This document shows positions 25,301 to 39,407 of a DNA stretch of 64,000 nucleotides, piece by piece. Position 1 is the stretch's first letter, and the number at the start of each line of letters is the position of its first letter. The notes beneath the pieces are model-generated. The model was not told the DNA's origin and did not search any database. It worked only from the letters and a program-made list of their open reading frames with translations. The position numbers and the translations under genes were made by a program. This DNA comes from Antedon mediterranea (taxonomy: Eukaryota > Echinodermata > Crinoidea > Comatulida > Antedonidae), in the NCBI RefSeq assembly GCF_964355755.1, contig NC_092675.1, positions 18,490,912 through 18,554,911 of the forward strand, read 5' to 3'.

Positions 25301-27807
25301 AAATTCAAGTAGACATTAACGAACCTGATACTCTATTTATTCAAACATTTCTGTCACACTTGTGACCTTTGGCAAAAGTGTAATGATTGTATATAATATT
25401 ATAGGTCTATAAATAAATTACATAGTACTAAAGTGTGTATTTTAATACATACATTTTGGTATAATATATCTCAAGAGTTTTGCCAATAGCTAAAATACTC
25501 GATTACAAAATGCATGTCAACTTTGTTTTCTGTCAATGTTTATGCAACAGTATAATATAACTTTATTAATTATTATGTAGTGTAGAAAATATAGTTTAAT
25601 CGTACTTTATAGGATTAAGATTAATTTAAATGTAGTATCACTGACAGTATATAATATATTGTTGAGCGTTTTAGTATTTCTTTACAAAATTTGACTATAC
25701 TGTAATTAGGGAGCCGTACACAGAAAAACTATATTATTTTATTGAATTGGAATCAATGCAATGAGACGCTACCAAAGCAACGTAATTTCATGATCGTTCA
25801 AATTGGCTTAAATAACAACAGTTTAATAAGCTAAATTGACAGAATGGTATTGTTTTATCAAGAGAACTCGCGTCTGATGTGTCTTATATTACCAATTTGA
25901 ATAAATCTATACGGCAACCGTAAGAATAACGTTTCAAAGAAAGAATTCAAGTTAACATACAACATAACTGATTAATTTTTTTTAAACTTCGTAATATAGC
26001 ACCATTTTGAAAAAGAAATATGTCGAAGGTGATGGTAAGTGATTGTAGAAATCAATATTTCCGCAAAATTTTCAATTTAGTGCCTTTCAATTTATTCAAA
26101 TAAGATAAATGAGTTGAATTACATATTGTATTACATTTTATCAATGGTGATCAAGAAATGATAAAAACTCGAGTACTAGTATGTTTTTGATACTATAGTG
26201 TTTGTCTTGGAAGAAACATCGATTTTTAACGGTCATAGAAAAATAATGAAACTTATTTGCATAATTGATGAGCATCGGTTGTTTGAGCATTAACCCCCAA
26301 TTATCGATGATCAATTTAATTAGTGACGTCACCAACCTGAAACCGATTTTAGCATAGTCATTGGCAGCAGGGACAAGACAGTGTGTGAATAAGATATAAA
26401 AAACTTATTTCTTTTCTAAAATGTCGAAGCAAACTAAGTTGACTAAAAACCTAATGTTAACTTATACATTTAGTGAGTGGAATCATGATGGATGTGTATT
26501 AAAATAATAGGCCTACAATACGCAATAATCTTATCTTCTTATAAGAAAATTGATTCATTTTAAAATAGCCTATAAACGTATTACAAACGATAGAATTTAA
26601 ACATTATGCATTCAGAATTTAAATTAAGTGAAACCGTTTTGTACCGTAATAAGTTATTGTTTTTTTGTCATAAAATTACTAGTCATGGTTTTAGCATGGA
26701 GTGATTCCATCAGTTTAGTCTGAGTCTTCTCTTCATGCCAGTATTTATCAAGTAAAGTGTTCTCAAACTAGCTTGACAAAATTAATCAGAACATCTTAAA
26801 TCAATGTAAGTGCGATGGATAGCCAAGCATCATAGCTCAGTATTGACATAAGGAATTCAATTCATCAATTTTAGAAAGACTCTATAATTAATTTAGTCAG
26901 TCAGTTTCCGACAATTGCTTCAGTTAAACATCGTGTGTATAGTTATCCTAGTTAGTTTGATAATTGGTCGAAGCCAATGGGATGCCTGCGAATTGCCACA
27001 CGAGTGGCGTGTTAATTTACGGAAGAGGAGTGAGATGATTACAGGCAGACAATAAACAAGAATGGAGCAAGAGGGTCTCCTTGAACTACGCCAACCAATG
27101 CGCGCCGGTGTTAGAATAACAATGCGGTAAATGAATTCGTGTCACATCGTCCCATAAATCTTCACAGATGATAACATTCATTTACTTTGACAACAATCTA
27201 AATATAGGTAACGCTGTGTAAGAAACTTTCAACAACATTTATGAAACTTGAAATGATACACAATGTATTCTGTAATAATGATAATAATGAATAATTTATT
27301 AGCAAAATCTCAAATATTTTGTTTATCGTCTATTAATATGTTTTTATCTTTCGTGAATGTATGTACAAACAACCACATTATTCTTCACTAGATTTTCCGT
27401 TTTGTTTTAACTTTTTACAATTTACATTCTTGCCCAAGTACAGTACCTTTCATAATACTCGCTAACTCTTATTGAGAAGCGATGTTATCAATAGTTTAGT
27501 TGGAAATCTAAAAATTGTTTAGTTCATACACAATCATTCCATGATGAAACACACTCACAATTTAGCAAAATTCTAAAAGTATTCTTTCCCGTAACTCACA
27601 ATTACGAGGTAGTGCATTCGTATATGACTGTGGAAGCAATGAAACATCAACCTCCTGTGTCATGTGTTCATTCATTTGAATTTGTCAAAAAGTCGAGAAA
27701 GTTTTGAAAAAATAATATGATTGTAGTAATTCTTTAACACTCCTTAATCTATCAATGTATCAATCTCTTACATTCTGAGTACAGTTGTGACTAATACTAC
27801 ATTAAGT
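19375..27807. other. Long AT-rich non-coding stretch
   Basis: No protein-like exon was recognised. The segment 24830-25012 is less AT-rich, has several CpGs and ends in a consensus donor (GTAAGT at 25013), so it could be a non-coding 5' exon of a rightward transcript. This is a guess. A TGACGTCA octamer sits at 26324-26331. Confidence 0.5.
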
Positions 27808-28062
27808 GGAGTGGAGTTGTGGCCTGGTGGTTATGATGCAAGGGTCCTGGGTTCAAGTCCTGTCATATGTCAGGATTTTTTCTAATGACAATTTACAACT
27901 CCACTCCCAAAGACTTGTAATAAAGACTTTGTTTATGTAGAGCATTGTGTGTATATGTTTGTCTCGTGAACGGATTGCCACCTTTAAGAAGGAGTGATTG
28001 AATTTGCTTATGGTTATCCTTGGCAATTTGCCTAAATATATAAAAAATAAAATAAAATAAAA
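27808..28062 (+). repeat. tRNA-derived SINE, copy 2, with (AAAAT)n tail
   Basis: The start GGAGTGGAGTTGTGGCCTGG, box A-like TGGCCTGGTGG and box B-like GGTTCAAGTCC match copy 1 at 1436-1630. Compared with copy 1 it lacks about 16 bases between the boxes and has a longer body with a small stem (TCCTGTCATATGTCAGGA). It ends in AAAATAAAATAAAAT. Confidence 0.75.
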
Positions 28063-28199
28063 TTAATTTCTTTTCGTAATCATTGTTTCTTTAATTTTAA
28101 ACCTAAATAATCAATTTCTTTCTTCGTTAACTTTTATTGTACTTTTTCCAAAAAGTCAACAAGTTTTGACAAAATTAATTTAGTATCACTACACCATTT

Positions 28200-28525
28200 C
28201 TTAACTATAATCAACAGGAAAAAGTAAAAAAAAACTTTTATAAATATAACAGAAAATATAGTCCTATTCCTCAACTCATTGTTGCATCAAACTAAATTAA
28301 TAATACGAATTGTGACTTATACTTTAATTTTCTTTCTTCTCATTTTGTATTAAAAAAAACAAACTAGTCCATTTCTTAATTTCTTAAAGGAAGCAAACCA
28401 GTCAAAGAAACTTTTGAAAAATGTAAGAGAAATTGCTGCATCAAATTAAGATTGTGACTTAGGCCTAATGTAACTTTTTTCTCATTTTGTATTATCAATT
28501 TTTTAAACAGTCCATTTCCTAATTA
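28200..28525. repeat. Decayed tandem duplication, period about 154 bp
   Basis: TGCATCAAA, TTGTGACTTA, TTCTCATTTTGTATTA and AGTCCATTTC occur in the same order from 28283 and again from 28437, with substitutions and small indels. No coding content is seen. Confidence 0.55.
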
Positions 28526-31500
28526 AACACTAACCGACAATTCTTTTATATCTGCGATATGAATTACAGAACTGATGCTGCATATCGATGAGATAATATC
28601 TACGAATGGTTCTACTTCAGCGTAAATTGATTTGAACTTATCCTTACATTCACAATAATGAGTGAGTTGTTCCTCTAGGGAGATAATAGTATTCGCTGGG
28701 TGAATCGTCCTCAATATCCGTTATTGATTTACGTCTCTAACGTTTCCCAATAATGCACTCGTTTTGAGAGCTGAATAAACATGGAACACAACCTTAGGTG
28801 GTTTATGTATTATTGTATCTTTCTCTTGTGAAATACTTAGAGAGTAATTAGGAGAACAAGAAAGTAAATGCTGACAATGTTTGAATTAGTAACATGTGAA
28901 CAATCACGAAAAAAGAACACAGCTAAACTGAATATACACGTTTCTTTAAGCCAACAATCGGTTAGATTTACAATAATTACTTTTTATAGGCCATACATTT
29001 TGCACTTTTAAGGCTGATTATACAATTAAAAATGTCACAACGCATTTGTTTATGCTGTGATTTAATGAGTTATTAAAATTACATAGTAAGACAAACAAAG
29101 GCTAATACGTTAATGTTTCATTATAATATAACAACATTTTACATTCAGTTTTGAAAAATGGTTCTTTTCTAGGCTAATATTGAAAAACAAAGGTATATGT
29201 TTTTCCCTTAAATTCGTCTTTTTAGTCATTTGTAATTGAATCTGCTTTCTCTTTCAACATTTTTATTTAAGAGCTATGCAATCATGAATCATGCAAATTT
29301 GACATTACATTTAGGTTTAAAAAATGCAATTGAAAAATATAACCAAATCTATAATTGAAATGCAAATTAGCGGTCATCGTCATTTGACACGACCTTTGAT
29401 CTAATTATCATCGTCACAGGTGGATATTATCGTCACGTGGGAGATGAATAGCGCAATCATATTTCCCTCGTGGGTAATTTAAGTCCCGTACAATATAGAG
29501 ACATCAGATTTCATCAATGAATTACATTCTGAACAAGCAACTAGATTGCATTTTTTATGCACCTAACTTAGACACTTTACAAGAAGAATCAAGAAATGTA
29601 TTTAGCAATAACGCGAATGATATCAGTAGCTGAATAATTACAGATAGCAAGTGTCCGTTACGGGTAATAAATATTTAGATATTTCAGTGCGCATATAGCG
29701 CTGACGTTCCGTGATATAAATCTTGAACTTTGCATTAAGAAAAAAAAAACAAAAACATAGCAGTTTTACAACAACCTGCACCTTTTTTCCTAAAAAAAAT
29801 ACATTTGAAATGAAAATTACCTTAAACAATACAAGCTACTAATAACTACTGTATAATAACAAATAAATCAATGGTACAAAATAAGTTTGTTATGATTACA
29901 ATAACAATAACAACAGAGGCCTATTTGTATGTCTAATTTTAAGAGTAGATGTGACTATGCATAGTATGATATTGATATAACAAAAGTTGTTTTAAAGAAG
30001 ATTATACGTTTTATTTTATGTCGTTTTTTTTTTCAAAATAAAATATTATCGAATTTATACCAATGATTTATAGCACCGATGTCCGGCCGTTACCTTGATC
30101 GTTAAAATAGTCTTCAATGGAAATCTACAATTTCGCATCTCTGATTTGGATTTATATTTTGCATAAATGTCAAAATATAAAACCAACATAATACGTTGGT
30201 TTATTTTATGATGCAATATTACCTAACGTATACAATAAAAAAGCAAAAAAATATATATATATAAATCTGTGATTGTTAAGATTAAAATACCATGTTACCC
30301 CGCAACTGTTATTCGTTTGTGCAACATAAATTACACGTGCGTATTCGTATTTTTGCACGCAGTCTCTTTTTAAACTAAGTGCATTTCAAAATAAAATTAG
30401 TCATTTTACTTCCCATGATAACTTAATACCTAACACTTATACGTTATTATTGTTAGGATAGATATCAGGTCCTAATCTTTTATGCAAAGTACAAAATTAG
30501 ATGATTTGTACTTTCTAAAGTTTATTGTTGAGTTAATGGAAAGTTAAAGTAAATTATTGAGAGTTTCTCGTAAAATGTCTATGTTACCAACAGGATTAAA
30601 TTACAGATACAATTTAGTAAAATAAATAAATCAAATAATGTATGATCATTTTGTCTTAATTAAGATTCTTCAAAACATGTTATGGAAGTATATATATATT
30701 TGTAATTATGAACTTTCTTTTCTCGAGGCCCCAGGGAAATGTTATCGTATTCTGGGTCGAGTTGAAGAAATAAAATTAAAATACAAGCAAATGGTATTTT
30801 AGATTTTGAAGATGTGTAATATAACATTCTTCAATTATTGAAAACTTGACAAACTACGAATAAGGCCATTGAAATTCACCATTGGAATTCGAAAGCAATT
30901 CGTTTACATATCAACTGTTGACTCGACCCCTATTTGTGACAGATAATATTATCATTATTAAATGCTTTATATTCTTAACATTCAACAAACGTGACCTTTT
31001 AAAAATAACAATACATTACATAAATGGATTAGAAAACATATAATATATTCAATGTATGGCAAGCGACCATAATTTACAAAGTTGGAAATAAACTATGCCA
31101 GGAACGTTTTAAACAATCTAGAAAGTTGAATATTGTGATACAGTGTGTTAACTTTATTTTAACTTCACTATCGCAGGTTTAAACGACCCTTTCTAATACA
31201 CACAATGATGAACAGTCAGTATTATTAGCAATATGTTATATTAATGTGTTAACATCAAAAAGCGTTGTTGTTTTTCTAAATTCTTGCTTACCACTTTAGT
31301 TCTCCTACACGTCCATGGATAACTAATCATAATAAGGTTTCATACAATTTATATTAAAAGTTTTTTATAAACGTATGTTCTTTTGTTCTAATTATAAACA
31401 TAATATTATATAATAAGAAGAAAACAGAACATAATGACGACACTTTTCCATTTTTAAATTGAAAATTTGAAATAAAATACAAACTAAACCCCATACATTA

Positions 31501-34019
31501 TAAAAGTATTAAAACTGTTACAAAAATGATTTATTATTTTCAATTTTAAATATGCATAACTGTTGTAAGTAGTAAAATCACAGTAATTGTATACAATTTT
31601 AAAAACATGCACTATAAATATTTTACTATACTGTGGTGCGCGTCATTAATTGTATATCTATAATTACACGATAAAATATATGATGGTACTTTTCTGTTGC
31701 ATAATAGTTGTAATCCTATTAATAATTCATTAGAAAATTCAATTAATTACCTAATGGTTGTAATATCGAAGAATAAGATCCTTAGTAATAATTAGAAAAA
31801 TACAAAATAGCTTAATTAGCAACAATAACCGTAATTATTCACAAAAACAAATCAATACAAATGAACAGCAATTACCAATAAACGTCAATAACTGTAGTCA
31901 CTCATTCGAATGATCTAAGCAAGGTCATTGAATTGTAGGCGATCCATCGCAATCAGACAGAAAACTAAATTATTCCATCAGATTCGATCAGTTTCTGTCC
32001 GAAGCAAAGACAAGGAGAATTGAGTAAAGTAATTTGATTCCAAAACTGATAAAAACCATGAGATTACTTATTTAAAAAAATCAACCATTTTTGCCTTAAT
32101 TTCACAACAAATAAAATATTACTGTGATGCATAACGTAGCCAAGATAACAAAGATTTATTTTGTTGTTTGTATACGTCTTACAGATTTTAATATTGATAT
32201 GTGTTATTTTAAAGAAAATGAATAGCTGTTAAGATAGGTTAATTCAACACTTATGAAACCTTTCCTAAACACGTTTGCATTTAAATAAAAGTAAATTCGT
32301 TTTATATCTGGAAATGTTACCGTGTTGATAAAAAGTCACTTTAAACAATAATGAATTCAGTTAAAATGTATACCATTTGTCATATCTCAATTTTCCAGGT
32401 TTTTTCTGGTTCAACTACCAGGAAACCTAATTGTAATATTATTGTAACACATTACTAATAATATTTTTTGTCCCTTAAACCCGGGATATCAAGCTAGAAT
32501 GTAGAGTAATACACGGTATTATGGGAATCATTATTTTCAATTATACTTGCAAGATATGCTTTTATATGTTAATTTCAAAACTATTATCAATCAATACGAC
32601 AATTTAAACGAACAATAGTTTGTTTTACTTGTATTTTGTAAACAATGGGGAGAAAATAGGATTCTGTTCTGCTTAGTATTTTTTATACGATTTGCTTGTT
32701 TAATCAATACATGTGTCATTGTCTCTTATACAACCATTGTACTAATATACATATACCATTATAATTTTAGTCGGATATTGTAAATGAAGCTGTAAAAGGT
32801 AGAAATGAGTATATGAAGGTTAGATTATTCTAAAGGCAAATTACTCAAAATGAAATGATGTGGGTCATTTATAAGAAAAATAATATGATTTATATAAGCC
32901 TACTATGTATACACTGCTGACTATTCTGGCAATTATTTTGAAGAATAATAAATTCTATTATTATTTTTCATTTTGACAATATCTAACAGCAAATACATTT
33001 TACTGGATTGGAAACCCCATGCTTTCTGATTATATAAAATGAGTTAGTGGCCATCATAACAATCCTGGAACTGTGGCAGGATTTTAAACAAGGACTGGGA
33101 TTGGTAAGCTAGCATGTCAACCATCATGCCACAGTTTCACTTATAACATTTAATTAATATTAAGCATTAACAAACAAAATGAAAGAACATGTAAAATGAT
33201 AAATTTGTGCTTATTTTGTGTTTTTTTTCTAAACTTAGATCAAATCAGTTACCCACAGCATTGTTTTTTTCCTTTTAGATAATATGTTGATACTAAACAA
33301 TGTTATGAATATTATAAGATTTTGTTTTAATCTTCCAAAATTTAATAGAAATACAACAGGCAATTTGAAGAACTATTGACAGTACATTATTCTAAAGGTT
33401 ATTCAGTGTAAGAATACAGTTTCTGATGTAATGATAAACTCCCATCGATATTATCACTCGGCACACTACCGGCGGCCACACTGGGCGCCAAGTGCAATGC
33501 ATATGACCAACTCCTCAATTGAGTTATTTCTGTCTCTCAATTGCACCTCAAGGTTTAAATTAAGCCGTTGGAAACCATTACTATAGTAAATTTCAACGAA
33601 CATTATTCACTTTGGTAGTCAACCAAATACTCCCACACTGAAACTCTTTCTCTTAGACAAATCCATAATTTCATTAGTTGCTTTCATCTTCATCGTTGTT
33701 ATTGGGAATCAATTGGCTCTCCGATTATGCTTAAAGCAATATATAGAAATAACATTACCCCTTCATATCTCTCCCAATAAGTTGATTCTGGTACAGAATG
33801 TTTATGATATAGGCCTAGGCTTACGAATATTTAAACAAAATATTTAGAAAGGTTTTAGACTATTTATGTATATTAAAAGTACAGCATTTCTGCAGACAGG
33901 AACGTGTATAACTTGCTATAGTTTTATAGATAGATACCTCTTGACAGTAGCAGAATCGGCTGATTATTATCTTACTATTATTGTCTTGCTTAAAAATACT
34001 TCTTTATTCATAGAATATG
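28526..34019. other. Long AT-rich non-coding stretch
   Basis: No protein-like frame is seen. It contains a 10-bp perfect inverted repeat at 33069-33078 / 33127-33136 (AACTGTGGCA / TGCCACAGTT) enclosing 48 bases, possibly the remnant of a small hairpin element. Confidence 0.5.
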
Positions 34020-34096
34020 ATGTGAAGCGCCTTTGAGCATGAGTTTTCATGAAAAGGGCGCTATAGAAATCTGGTAAATAAATAAATAAATAAATA
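34020..34096 (+). repeat. Retroelement 3'-end fragment with (AAAT)n tail
   Basis: GCGCCTTTGAGC, then GAAAAGGGCGCTATAGAAAT, runs directly into five AAAT units. GGCGCTATA-type ends followed by short tandem repeats are common at non-LTR and SINE 3' ends in marine invertebrates. No coding part remains. Confidence 0.45.
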
Positions 34097-37000
34097 GAAT
34101 AGGCCGATAACACAATTAAAAGTAAAAATATAATTGTAAACACAAGTTTCCTTCCTTATATATTTCGTGTATACGTGATATTAAGTGAACTGAATTCAAG
34201 TATTCAATGTATTGTGTATACCAAATGATAGCAGGAAAGATTGAGAGTGTAAAAATGTTGGATTTGTGGTTTCAAGTTTATATCAAATGTACAATATAAA
34301 AAATATTTACGGCGCCATCATTGACTTGACTATCTAGGCCATTACGATCATGTAGCTATATATTTCATAACTTTACAATTAAATAATTGTTTCAGTGAGT
34401 TGATCTCATTTAAGACTTGCAAGTTTTCAATTAATATAACTTAAAGATACATCAAATGCAAATTCAATAGTTATTTTAAAGGAATAGGTTGCCGGCAATA
34501 CACTGCTATTAGTGTATTGTTTTTAGTAAATAGTAGGCCTAATTATGCTAGTCACAAATCGAGATACATTGCCTTAATCGACCCACTTATATTATAATAC
34601 GCAATGTTATAAGTTAATATTATGACAGTGAAAAGGAAAATAAAACCCTGTGACATTCGACACGATACTTGGTTCTCAATTTCAGGTAAATACGAATGAA
34701 CTATATATTATGCTTATAATCGTACTAGATAATTTTTTTGTGTGTGTGAAATATTCAATTGAGACAGAAAAACGGTGATTTTTCATTTCGACATATTAAT
34801 CGACTTGAAACTCTTAAGGCTAAGCTGAAGAAATCTTCTTTCAATGCAGAAATTAAGAGATGAATTAATGTTCTCATAGCACATCGGAGTGCTCGTTATA
34901 TGTTTCTCATAGTTCGTATTCGTAACTATACTTGTAAGTCACGCTGTGCGCGCGCATACCACCCCAACAACGCCTTCTTTAAAGTAACGGCATTACATAG
35001 CTTAATCGAGTCAATGGGACAGATACATCACTGTCTTTAGACTTTCTGCAATGTTTTTTGTCTGTGAAAGATCAGACGTAAACTTGAGTTGAAAATCGAT
35101 GTTTTAACAATAGTTTGTGCAATATTTTCTAGTTTAAGATGTTGAACTTAATCAGTGTGATTGTATAATAAACACCCGCCACCATCCATCACTATGTCAA
35201 AAATACAATCGTGAAAGTGATATTGATTTAGTTTCAAAGATGGCTTAATCCCAGCTACTATTGTTTGTATATATTGGAAACACTGTACTATTTTTCTAGA
35301 TTAGAAAATGTCAGTTCGTGTAGACGCATACGTTTTATTATTTTGGCATTACTTAAGATTCGAATAAGTATATGAGATTGACGATTTTAGAGAGGGTGTT
35401 GATATATAAGAGAAAGGTGCAATATCCAAACAGATGAAGGTACTCTAATCTAATACATTTTATCTTATTTTCTTTAAATGAATTACTCAAGAGCCACTCA
35501 AAATCACTTCAGAATTTATAATTATAAATGAACGAGACTGAAGACTGGGAGAGAAGTAATATCATCAGTTTTTACATTTATGAACTATCGTACATAACCA
35601 GTCTTTCATGGATTTCTTGATTAACGTTGTATTCATAATTAATATCTATTTCGTATAACACATGTCCATCGATACTAATTTCAGAATGTTCGAACCACTT
35701 TTGTCTCAATGATATTTAAGCTAACAACATTATCTCGAACTAGTAGAGGACTTAACTATTCGATTAAAAAAACAGTAATTCCATATAGGCCTAGCCTAAA
35801 AATAATGTTCATTTTGCTGAAATGAATATATCAAAGAGAAAACGCGTCAGATAATCTATATTTTACAGAAGGTGAACGCTCGTTTGACTGCCGTCGCTCT
35901 TCCGTTGCCTATCAAAACATCGTGACGTCACAATATACTTTTCATGGTTTTTGAGATTTTATCGTTGATTCCGTTTCAAATGCTTGTAAGTGTTCGTTGC
36001 CATTATTTTTTCTCCCTGTTTCTAATTTTATCGACCTTTTACATCTCTCACCTTTATCCATTCGCGACAATTGCTCAAATACTACGTTACATGTATGCGT
36101 GATTTCCCTCTATGGTAATATTTTCGACGCTAAAACTTTAGCTTCTACGAATCTGATGTTTTTTCTGTCTGTCATGCGTTAAGTGCCATAAGATAGGAAT
36201 ATTAGGCGTTGTTTTATGGCTATGCCTAAGTGTGTGCGTACATTTGTTGAGTGCACACTAGAGTGTTGAAATTGGGTGAGAAGATCCGACTAAGCTTCCA
36301 ACAACTATTACATTATCAATAAAAGGCACTTTTCCTAGGTCATAAAAGGTCAGTTTCTTTATATTAATTACAAGGGAAATTATAGTGTAAAGCAAAATTA
36401 CACTTTCCATCTAAACATCGTCATTGAAGATGAACAAATAGTGTTCACTAATAATTAATGAATTTAAATAAGCAACATAAGGTGATATGTTTAATTAACT
36501 AATACAACTATGTCGTAATGGCATATTTTGGTTGTTTACTTATTGTTATTTGTTATCAACAAACTATGCAATCACATGTTATATACATATAATATTCATT
36601 AGAAGAATAGATCTATCAGATTTTTTTTTTTGCTTTCAAGATCAGGATAAAATTAATTATTAACGTAATATTCGACAAATTGGCTAACCTGTTTTATCTA
36701 CGAGTATGCCAATGATGTCAACGTGTGCTATACATCAAAGAGAAAAATCGACGAGATAATGTGTGACTTCCAAAGCAAGTAATTACAATACCTAACTATG
36801 GTAACTTATACCAACAATGATTTCTATAATTATCTGTTAAAGTGTAGTTAGCAGTATAAAAAGGGGAACATCACTCTCCTCTAAACAAAATGTTAGTGGG
36901 ACGCTTTAGGTTTGCCTGTTTAGGAGCCATAAACATACATTTTACAGAATGAAAGAATCAGTTTAATAGGGACATTTAGTCTTGTCTCGTAAACAAAACG

Positions 37001-38039
37001 TCTGGAGTTTGATTTATCTAAAAATATATTTTTTCTAAAAACAATCGAATCAATGGCCATTGTGTTTTTGTGTCTTCAGACTTATATTGCAGCTTATGAG
37101 ACCATAGTGAAAACAACTAGCTAGTCAATAATATTTTTAAACAGATCAAAACAAAATAACTTTAAGTGGCTTTAATTGATTTCGTTTTTTTAATTATCCA
37201 ATTACCATTGTGTAGTGTTATCGTGTGATATTGATCCCTTACAGACACTAATTTACAGACATTCAATGACGTCATTCAATGAAAAGGATGCGTAACAAGA
37301 TATAAAACTAATTTAAAATCTATCTTTTAGTTTACATCCACAGTTTTAAGTAAATTAGACAAGAAAATGGTATACATTATTCTCTTTAGTGATGATTAAT
37401 TGAAATTTTAATTATTAAATAAATGTTATACTACAATATTATCAATATTGCATTCTCTGCTGTTGTAAGAGTATCATAATTATCTCCTTTATTGTATTCT
37501 ACTCTGTAATTTATACAAGCAGTAGCTTAATTTCAACCAACTTGATCATTATATGCTGATGTACAAATTATAAATTTTAAATCAGAAACATAACTCCTGA
37601 AATAAAAGGATTGATGCAGTAACATAACGATAAAATATATCTGTTGTAGCTATTAAATTGGATCATTCTTTATGGTAGCCAAACATGTCTGAATCTAGTC
37701 ATTCCTCATTATAGTTTTGCTTGAAATCCATCATTTGTCCCTAGGCAGATAGAATCACAATTGCTCATGCCAATTGTGAAAATTTGAAATGCTAAATGGA
37801 CAGATTTAATAATTGCTCTCAGCCTCAAGGAGAAAGTGTTTAAATTAATCGATAAACTCCAAAGTTGAGACGTCAAGTGATCAAGTAATGCCGACAACAC
37901 TATATATACATTTTGCACAGAACGACTTTGAGTATAAGATTTCATAGTATGTATGTGATACCTAAACAATTTGTTTACAATGTAAAATCTCAAACAAACA
38001 TAGTAGGCCTATGGTTTGTTGAACTTTAATTAGGTTGAA
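34097..38039. other. AT-rich non-coding stretch
   Basis: No gene was recognised. TGACGTCA octamers occur at 35923-35930 and 37267-37274. Confidence 0.5.
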
Positions 38040-38076
38040 CTAGATGGCACGCTCGCTTCGCTCGCGTACCATCTAG
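38040..38076. repeat. 37-bp near-palindrome with a CG-rich centre
   Basis: The arms CTAGATGGCACGC and GCGTACCATCTAG pair over 13 positions with one mismatch around TCGCTTCGCTC. Its CpG-rich centre stands out against the surrounding AT-rich DNA. It may mark the end of a mobile element. Confidence 0.6.
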
Positions 38077-38621
38077 GTCGTGCCCACAGATGGTTCTCGA
38101 ATACACAGTATTTCCAGCGAGAAAAAAATGGAGATTTCAAATGTACGTATACCGCAGGACTATAATACATTGTCGTTTACAGAAACGAATAAATATACAC
38201 AATGATTTATGTAGTCAACCAAAATTAGCACCCTGGGAATTACTTCCGAGAGAGAAACAAAATGAGTCAAATTTTTTTATTTGGACTCATTTAAACAAAC
38301 CCAATTTGTGTTTTGTATGTAACATTAAGGGTTGAGGGATGGGGGAAGAAGATAGGTACAAAGAGGAAACATTTTAAAATATATTCTTATCCACTCAGTA
38401 ACGAAATATTGTTTTTAATGTTTTATAGGCCTATAAATAATATACCACTAAATACAGTAAAACATTTACGATTTAATACGGTACTTTGTTAAAACTCTCA
38501 CTGTCATAGTCGATTGAAATAGTAAAGTACATGTAACGATACACCACTACGACGTTTATATATTTTTAAATTATTAATTAATACAAACGTTGAGAAGCAA
38601 CTGTCAGTATTAACGTTTATT

Positions 38622-39407
38622 TATTTGTATATTATATGTTTATAATCTAACAGTAGGGCCTACCCACACTCACAGTAATAAAGTTTATTTGTATATATTT
38701 TTATATTACATCTAACAGTACCAACACTCACAGTAAGAAATTTGCGATTCAAATTGCGATCAAAAGTGGTTAATACCATAACAGTATTGTACAGCATTGC
38801 AATACTATTTATGTTTATTCTCCAAGGGGGCCCATAAATCTAAATCTATACCTCTATGGTTAAACCAAATAATTTGGAATGTTTATTTGTATATTATATG
38901 TTTATAATCTAACAGTAGGGCCTACCCACACTCACAGTTATAAAGTTTATTTGTATATATTTTTATATTACATCTAACAGTACCAACACTCACAGTAAGA
39001 AATTTGCGATTCAAATTGCGATCAAAAGTGGTTAATACCATAACAGTATTGTACAGCATTGCAATACTATTTATGTTTATTCTCCAAGGGGGCCCATAAA
39101 TCTAAATCTATACCTCTATGGTTAAACCAAATAATTTGGAATGTTTATTTGTATATTATATGTTTATAATCTAACAGTAGGGCCTACCCACACTCACAGT
39201 AATAAAGTTTATTTGTATATATTTTTATATTACATCTAACAGTACCAACACTCACAGTAAGAAATTTGCGATTCAAATTGCGATCAAAAGTGGTTAATAC
39301 CTTAACAGTATTGTACAGCATTGCAATACTATTTATGTTTATTCTCCAAGGGGGCCCATAAATCTAAATCTATACCTGTATGGTTAAACCAAATAATTTG
39401 GAATGTT
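38622..39407. repeat. Threefold 262-bp tandem repeat
   Basis: Three head-to-tail units start near 38622, 38884 and 39146 and end exactly at 39407 (786 bases in total). Only a handful of substitutions separate them (for example AATAAAG against TTATAAAG, CCATAAC against CTTAAC, CTCTAT against CTGTAT). Each unit also contains an internal, more diverged duplication of a segment of about 65 bp (TTTATTTGTATAT through ACTCACAGTA). No coding frame runs through it. Confidence 0.9.

Noticed and set aside
37709-37993. 94-codon minus-strand frame
   Set aside because: No recognisable domain; expected by chance in 64 kb.
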